From: Clostridium sp. UBA6758
Lineage (GTDB): Bacteria > Bacillota > Clostridia > Clostridiales > Clostridiaceae
Reading direction: 5' to 3'
Length of the DNA stretch: 12,926 nucleotides
Assembly (NCBI GenBank): GCA_002453475.1
Contig: DKGY01000116.1
Span: 82,329-95,254, forward strand
A program made the translations under genes and the position numbers. Each line of letters starts with the position of its first letter. The stretch's first letter is position 1. Under the pieces are notes generated by a model that ran no database searches, had not been told where the DNA came from, and saw only the letters and a list, made by a program, of their open reading frames with translations. Below are positions 9,126 to 12,926 of this stretch, piece after piece.

Positions 9126-9140
9126 TTAGCTTCCTCCTAT

Positions 9141-10190
9141 CTATAAACTTTCAATCTCCTTAATTAATTCATCAAGTAAATCTTCCTCTTTTACTTTTCT
9201 TACAATCTCACCCTTTCTAAAGATAAGACCTTCTCCCTTTCCACCAGCTATTCCTACATCTGCTTCTCTAGCTTCTCCTGGTCCATTAACTACACATCCC
9301 ATAATAGCTACTTTTATATTTTTATTTATGTTACTTAGCCTTTTTTCTGCTTCTTCTGCTATCTTAATAAGATTTATTTGGGTTCTTCCACAGGTTGGGC
9401 AAGACACAAATTTTATTCCATCATCTAACATTCCAAGAGATTTTAATATCGCTCTTCCTACCTTAACTTCTTCTACTACATCTCCTGTAAGCGAAACTCT
9501 CAGTGTATCTCCTATACCTTGAGCTAAAAGAGCTCCTATACCTACACTAGACTTAACAGTACCTCTCCATATTGTTCCTGCTTCTGTAACTCCAATATGC
9601 AGAGGGTAATTAACCTTATTAGAAACTATATTATAAGCTTCTATCATTTGAACTACGTCAGAAGATTTTATAGATATGATTATATCTTCAAAATTTACTG
9701 CTTCTAGAATTTTAACATGGTTAAGAGCACTTTCTGCTAAAGCCTCACTACATACTCTACCATATTTATTTAAGACTTCCTTTTCTAGAGATCCCGAGTT
9801 AACTCCAATCCTTATAGGTATATTTCTTTCTTTTGCAGCCTTTGCCACCATCTCAACTCTGCTTATATCACCAATATTTCCTGGATTAATTCTAAGTTTA
9901 GAAACTCCATTTTCTATAGCCTTTAATGCTAATCTATAATCAAAATGTATGTCTGCAACTAAAGGAATGTGAATTTCTTTTACAATATCCTTTATAGATT
10001 CTGCAGCTTCCATATCAGGAACAGCGCATCTTACTATATCACAACCACTTTCTTCAAGTCTTAAAATTTGCTCTACTGTAGCTGATACATCTCTTGTATC
10101 TGTATTAGTCATGGACTGAACTGCAATCCTTGAATCTCCTCCAATATATATATCTCCAATTTTAACTTTTCTTGTTTCTCTTCTCTTCAT
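9141..10190 (-). CDS. ispG: 4-hydroxy-3-methylbut-2-en-1-yl diphosphate synthase IspG
   Basis: IspG (GcpE) is the 4Fe-4S enzyme converting MEcPP to HMBPP, the penultimate step of the MEP isoprenoid pathway. The 349 residues show an N-terminal TIM-barrel part (SMTNTDTRDV at 26-35, LRINPGNIGD at 99-108) and a C-terminal cluster domain with CPTCGRT (264-270) and CVVNGPGE (299-306). C264, C267 and C299 plus E306 are the expected cluster ligands. The length fits the short bacterial form. ATG 10190 uses an AGGAGG that overlaps the TAG stop of rseP, with a 9-base gap, so the two are probably translated together. In B. subtilis proS occupies this slot between rasP and polC; here it is a second MEP-pathway gene along with dxr. 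Confidence 0.98.
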   Translation of the reverse strand: MKRRETRKVKIGDIYIGGDSRIAVQSMTNTDTRDVSATVEQILRLEESGCDIVRCAVPDMEAAESIKDIVKEIHIPLVADIHFDYRLALKAIENGVSKLRINPGNIGDISRVEMVAKAAKERNIPIRIGVNSGSLEKEVLNKYGRVCSEALAESALNHVKILEAVNFEDIIISIKSSDVVQMIEAYNIVSNKVNYPLHIGVTEAGTIWRGTVKSSVGIGALLAQGIGDTLRVSLTGDVVEEVKVGRAILKSLGMLDDGIKFVSCPTCGRTQINLIKIAEEAEKRLSNINKNIKVAIMGCVVNGPGEAREADVGIAGGKGEGLIFRKGEIVRKVKEEDLLDELIKEIESL

Positions 10191-10199
10191 AATTTCCTC

Positions 10200-11237
10200 C
10201 TAAAATTGAATAGGATTTATAATATCTTTTAACAATACCAATACCATAAGTCCCATCAATGCTAAAAACCCATAGTAATTTATTGTTGCCACCTTTTCTT
10301 TATTTACCTCTTTACCAGTTATAATCTGGAATAGTAATAAAAATATCCATCCCCCGTCTAAGGCTGGGAAAGGAATTACATTAAATATAGCTAATTGAAC
10401 ACTAAATAAAGCCATAATATTTAATAGGGTAAGAATTCCTTGCTGAGCAGCTTTACCTGAAATCTTTATTATACTTATAGGTCCTCCTACATCATCAGAA
10501 GAAACCTTTCCTTTAAATAATTGACCAAAGAAACCAAAGGTCTGCCTTATAGTGCTTCCCGTTTGATTAAGTCCATATTTTATAGATTCTATAAAGTTAG
10601 GCTTTACAACTTTAGAAGATACCCCTACTTGATATATATCTTCTGCCTCATTATATTGGGGCACTAAATCAAGTTTTATCTTTTCTCCGTTTCTCTCTAC
10701 CTGCATATTAACAGGTTTACCTTCTCCTGTAAAAATCTCACTAAAGAAATCTTCCCAGGTAGTAACCATCTTACCATTAACTTCGGTTATCTTATCTCCA
10801 GCTTTTATTCCCACTTCCATGGCTGGTGAATTTTCTACTACTTTATCTATAATATTAGTAGAGTGACCTTTAATTCCTCCTACTAAACTAAAGAACAATA
10901 TAGCTATTATAAAATTCATTATAGGGCCTGCTGCTACAATAGTTAACTTTTGAAAGGATGTCTTATTAGAAAAGGCTCTATCATCAACTACACTTACATC
11001 ATCCTCTTCACCATACATTCTTACGTAACCACCAATTGGAAGTGCTTTAATAAGATATTCTGTCTCTTTCCCCTTAATGGAAAATAACTTTGGTCCCATA
11101 CCTAAGGAAAATTCAAGGACCTTTACACCATTAACTCTAGCCATTATAAAATGTCCAAATTCGTGTCCTATAATTAAAACACTAAATGCAAGTAAAGCCA
11201 TTAAAATATATGGTATATTACCTATAATACTTTGCAA
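10200..11237 (-). CDS. rseP: RseP/RasP site-2 intramembrane zinc metalloprotease
   Basis: This is a membrane protease that cuts transmembrane anti-sigma factors and remnant signal peptides within the bilayer. The 345 residues have HEFGH at 25-29 (zinc ligands H25 and H29, catalytic E26) in the first membrane segment, and the third zinc-ligand motif NVIPFPALDGG at 286-296 (D294) in a later one. A PDZ domain lies between (about 125-195, with GIKAGDKITEVNG). Further membrane segments are near 97-120, 267-290 and 318-337. The length is close to clostridial homologues and shorter than E. coli RseP, which has two PDZ domains. The start is a TTG with a good Shine-Dalgarno. Its substrates are not visible here, and no anti-sigma factor gene is adjacent. 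It lies 28 bases after dxr. Confidence 0.96.
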   Translation of the reverse strand: MQSIIGNIPYILMALLAFSVLIIGHEFGHFIMARVNGVKVLEFSLGMGPKLFSIKGKETEYLIKALPIGGYVRMYGEEDDVSVVDDRAFSNKTSFQKLTIVAAGPIMNFIIAILFFSLVGGIKGHSTNIIDKVVENSPAMEVGIKAGDKITEVNGKMVTTWEDFFSEIFTGEGKPVNMQVERNGEKIKLDLVPQYNEAEDIYQVGVSSKVVKPNFIESIKYGLNQTGSTIRQTFGFFGQLFKGKVSSDDVGGPISIIKISGKAAQQGILTLLNIMALFSVQLAIFNVIPFPALDGGWIFLLLFQIITGKEVNKEKVATINYYGFLALMGLMVLVLLKDIINPIQF

Positions 11238-11250
11238 TATTTTTCTCCCC
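11235..11250 (-). promoter_or_regulatory. rseP ribosome binding site and TTG start
   Basis: GGGGAG (11250-11245) lies 7 bases before TTG 11237. The next methionine is residue 13, inside the first membrane segment close to HEFGH, so TTG is the better start. Confidence 0.65.
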
Positions 11251-11265
11251 TTCCACTCTATTCAC

Positions 11266-12420
11266 TTATACATATCTCTTTAAAACATATTCCCTAACCT
11301 GTTTATCTATGTCTAAAACTTGTTGTAAATCTGGATTTTTCACATGAGGAAACTTATTCATGGCGTCTTCTATTATATCTTCTATTTGTAGATACTTAAT
11401 CCTTTCATCTAGGAATAATTCTACTGCTATTTCATTAGCTCCATTATAAATTGCCGGCATATTTCCACCAAGTTTTCCTGCTTTAAATGCTAGTTCTAAG
11501 CACCTAAAGGTCTTTATATCGGGCTCTTCAAATGTTAAATTTGAGATAGTTTTAAAATCTAACCTATCTGCTACAGCTGTCCTTCTCTCAGGATAGCTTA
11601 GTGCATATTGAATAGGTAACCTCATATCTGTACTTCCTAATTGAGCAATAATAGAACCATCTTTATACTCTACCATGGAATGTACAATGCTTTGTGGATG
11701 AACTATAACTTCAATTTCATCATAGTCAACTCCAAATAAAAAATGTGCTTCTATGACTTCTAAGCCCTTGTTTACTAAAGTTGATGAGTCTATAGAAATC
11801 TTTCTTCCCATGTTCCATTTAGGATGTTTTAGAGCCTCTTTAGGGGTAATCTCTTTCAAGTGATCTCTAGTTTCACCTCTAAATGGCCCCCCTGAAGCTG
11901 TAAGTATTATCTTGCTTATATCTTTTCTTTCATTGCCTTGAATACATTGGAATATAGCCACATGTTCTGAATCTACTGGAAGGATTGCAACACCATTTTC
12001 CCTTGCCTTTGCCATAACTATATCTCCAGCAACTACTAAAGTTTCTTTATTAGCTAATGCTATATTTTTCTTAGCTTCAATAGCCTTAATAGTTGGCTTT
12101 AATCCAGCAATTCCTACCACAGAAGTCAAAACCGTATCTATTTCTTTTAAAGTAGCAACTTTTTCTAGAGCTTCTTCTCCCCCAAATAGGTTTACGTGTT
12201 TATCTTCCTTTTCGCAGTATTCCTTTATAGCTTCATAACACTTCTCATCTGTTATACCTATATATTTTGGACCAAACTCTTCTATAATATCCACTAAACC
12301 TTTAAAGTTTCTATGAGCTGTAACTCCTATTAAGTTTATTTGATTTTCTTTATTTCTTATTATATCTAATGCCTGTGTTCCTATGGAACCAGTGGCTCCA
12401 AGTATGCTTATGTTTTTCAC
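11266..12420 (-). CDS. dxr: 1-deoxy-D-xylulose 5-phosphate reductoisomerase
   Basis: Dxr turns DXP into MEP with NADPH, the first committed step of non-mevalonate isoprenoid synthesis. With a GTG start at 12420 the protein has 384 residues and opens VKNISILGATGSIG, the expected NADPH-binding loop (GATGSIG at 8-14). Metal ligands D150 and E152 lie in LPVDSEH, and NKGLEVIEAHFLF starts at N217 with E221 as third ligand. ASGGPFRG (175-182) and HPKWNMG (199-205) form the substrate lid and phosphate region. An in-frame ATG at 12453 would add 11 residues, but it overlaps the promoter -10 and lacks a Shine-Dalgarno, so I reject it. It is the first gene of the probable dxr-rseP-ispG-polC transcript. 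Confidence 0.98.
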   Translation of the reverse strand: MKNISILGATGSIGTQALDIIRNKENQINLIGVTAHRNFKGLVDIIEEFGPKYIGITDEKCYEAIKEYCEKEDKHVNLFGGEEALEKVATLKEIDTVLTSVVGIAGLKPTIKAIEAKKNIALANKETLVVAGDIVMAKARENGVAILPVDSEHVAIFQCIQGNERKDISKIILTASGGPFRGETRDHLKEITPKEALKHPKWNMGRKISIDSSTLVNKGLEVIEAHFLFGVDYDEIEVIVHPQSIVHSMVEYKDGSIIAQLGSTDMRLPIQYALSYPERRTAVADRLDFKTISNLTFEEPDIKTFRCLELAFKAGKLGGNMPAIYNGANEIAVELFLDERIKYLQIEDIIEDAMNKFPHVKNPDLQQVLDIDKQVREYVLKRYV

Positions 12421-12435
12421 TGTTAACGCTCCTTT
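12418..12435 (-). promoter_or_regulatory. dxr ribosome binding site and GTG start
   Basis: AAAGGAG (12435-12429) stands 8 bases before GTG 12420-12418. This fixes the start at the family's normal N-terminus. Confidence 0.8.
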
Positions 12436-12451
12436 AATTTTATCTAAAAAC

Positions 12452-12476
12452 ATTATACCCTATTATATGGTATAAT
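12452..12476. repeat. Perfect inverted repeat over the dxr promoter
   Basis: ATTATACC (12452-12459) and GGTATAAT (12469-12476) are exact inverted copies around a 9-base spacer. One half contains the -10 and the other touches the -35, which is where a repressor operator would sit. It may also be chance symmetry of AT-rich promoter DNA. Confidence 0.5.
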
Positions 12477-12480
12477 ACAA
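12452..12480 (-). promoter_or_regulatory. Probable sigma-A promoter for dxr-rseP-ispG-polC
   Basis: On the minus strand TTGTAT (12480-12475) and a perfect TATAAT (12457-12452) are separated by exactly 17 bases. The predicted start is near 12445, about 25 bases before the dxr GTG, leaving room for the Shine-Dalgarno at 12435-12429. The -35 matches only TTG of the consensus. Confidence 0.7.
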
Positions 12481-12513
12481 AATCCTAATAGTTAAATTAC
12501 TTTTAAATTTTAA

Positions 12514-12617
12514 AAGGGACTTCTCAAAATAATCTAATCATAAATTACTGTTGAGCATGTACTTATATTATTACGCCCACCTCTTAAAGATTAGTAAATT
12601 TTTTCGAGAAATCCCTT
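12514..12617. repeat. 104-base imperfect palindrome between cdsA and dxr
   Basis: The ends AAGGGACTTCTC (12514-12525) and GAGAAATCCCTT (12606-12617) are inverted copies at 11 of 12 positions. A second inner pair CTAATC (12534-12539) and GATTAG (12589-12594) extends the hairpin, with AT-rich imperfect pairing between. On the minus strand the stem ends in TCCCTTTTAAAATTT, so it could act as a cdsA terminator. The size and ends also fit a small MITE-like insert. I see no clear target-site duplication. Confidence 0.6.
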
Positions 12618-12664
12618 GAATTAACAATATCTTAATATAATACCTTAATAAAAATTTTTTATCA

Positions 12665-12926
12665 TTATGCTAGAAAAATATTAACATAATAATATACAAC
12701 CACGGATACTAGTAATATACTATCAAACCTATCTAGTATACCACCGTGTCCAGGAATTAAATTAGAATAATCCTTAACACCTGCATGTCTTTTTATGGAA
12801 GATGCTACTAAGTCTCCACACTGTCCAAAAATACCACCTAATAAGCCAATTATCATATAATTATATAGGGGTACTACTACTCCAAATTGAGCTATGATAT
12901 ACCCATAAATTGTACAGCCTAAAATA
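12665..12926 (-). CDS. cdsA: Phosphatidate cytidylyltransferase CdsA (C-terminal part only)
   Basis: CdsA makes CDP-diacylglycerol from phosphatidic acid and CTP, the branch point for membrane phospholipids. Only the last 86 complete codons lie in the window; the N-terminal two thirds are beyond the edge. The family signature is intact: [11 protein letters not shown], then [14 protein letters not shown], which fits S-x-x-K-R-x4-K-D ... P-x-H-G-G-x-x-D-R-x-D. Hydrophobic segments flank it ([19 protein letters not shown] before, [17 protein letters not shown] at the end), as expected for the last membrane helices. The frame is open through the window edge at 12926, so this is a partial gene, not a short one. 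Its stop is 244 bases from the dxr start, with a palindrome and the dxr promoter between. Confidence 0.95.
   Translation of the reverse strand, partial: ILGCTIYGYIIAQFGVVVPLYNYMIIGLLGGIFGQCGDLVASSIKRHAGVKDYSNLIPGHGGILDRFDSILLVSVVVYYYVNIFLA

Noticed and set aside
12421..12453. ATG at 12453 as the dxr start.
   Set aside because: It overlaps the TATAAT of the promoter, has no Shine-Dalgarno, and adds 11 residues before the conserved family start.
12665..12856. A complete 63-residue small protein.
   Set aside because: The frame continues upstream to the window edge and carries the CdsA signature, so it is the tail of a larger gene.

Overview
The window looks like a chromosomal piece of a low-G+C Firmicute, most likely Clostridium in the strict sense. 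The DNA is clearly AT-rich. The replicative polymerase is the Gram-positive PolC type. The gene order (cdsA, dxr, rseP, then polC, then rimP-nusA-ylxR-ylxQ-infB) is the conserved Firmicute order, with ispG in the slot where Bacillus subtilis carries proS. I cannot name the species from sequence alone.

Every recognisable gene lies on the minus strand, so transcription runs from high to low coordinates. The first block is envelope lipid, isoprenoid and replication: the 3' end of cdsA (12665-12926), a 244-base gap, then dxr, rseP, ispG and polC. From dxr to polC the gaps are 9 to 28 bases, so this is almost certainly one transcript. A good promoter sits just upstream of dxr. dxr and ispG catalyse two steps of the MEP isoprenoid pathway, cdsA makes CDP-diacylglycerol, rseP is an intramembrane protease, and polC replicates the chromosome.

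The second block is transcription and translation: rimP, nusA, ylxR (rnpM), ylxQ and infB (4242 down to 1), with gaps of 16-17 bases or an overlap. infB lacks only its last residue or residues at the window edge.

The part worth study is the 551-base gap between polC and rimP (4243-4793). It holds (i) a promoter with an extended -10, (ii) two hairpins directly downstream, the second shaped like an intrinsic terminator, giving the rimP-nusA operon a long leader that must be read through, and (iii) two related repeats. One repeat folds into two hairpins whose loops are perfectly complementary. The terminator in the leader matches the kind of NusA-stimulated attenuation reported for the B. subtilis nusA operon. 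A second non-coding insert, a 104-base imperfect palindrome, lies between cdsA and the dxr promoter. I saw no tRNA, rRNA, CRISPR array, transposase or prophage gene.
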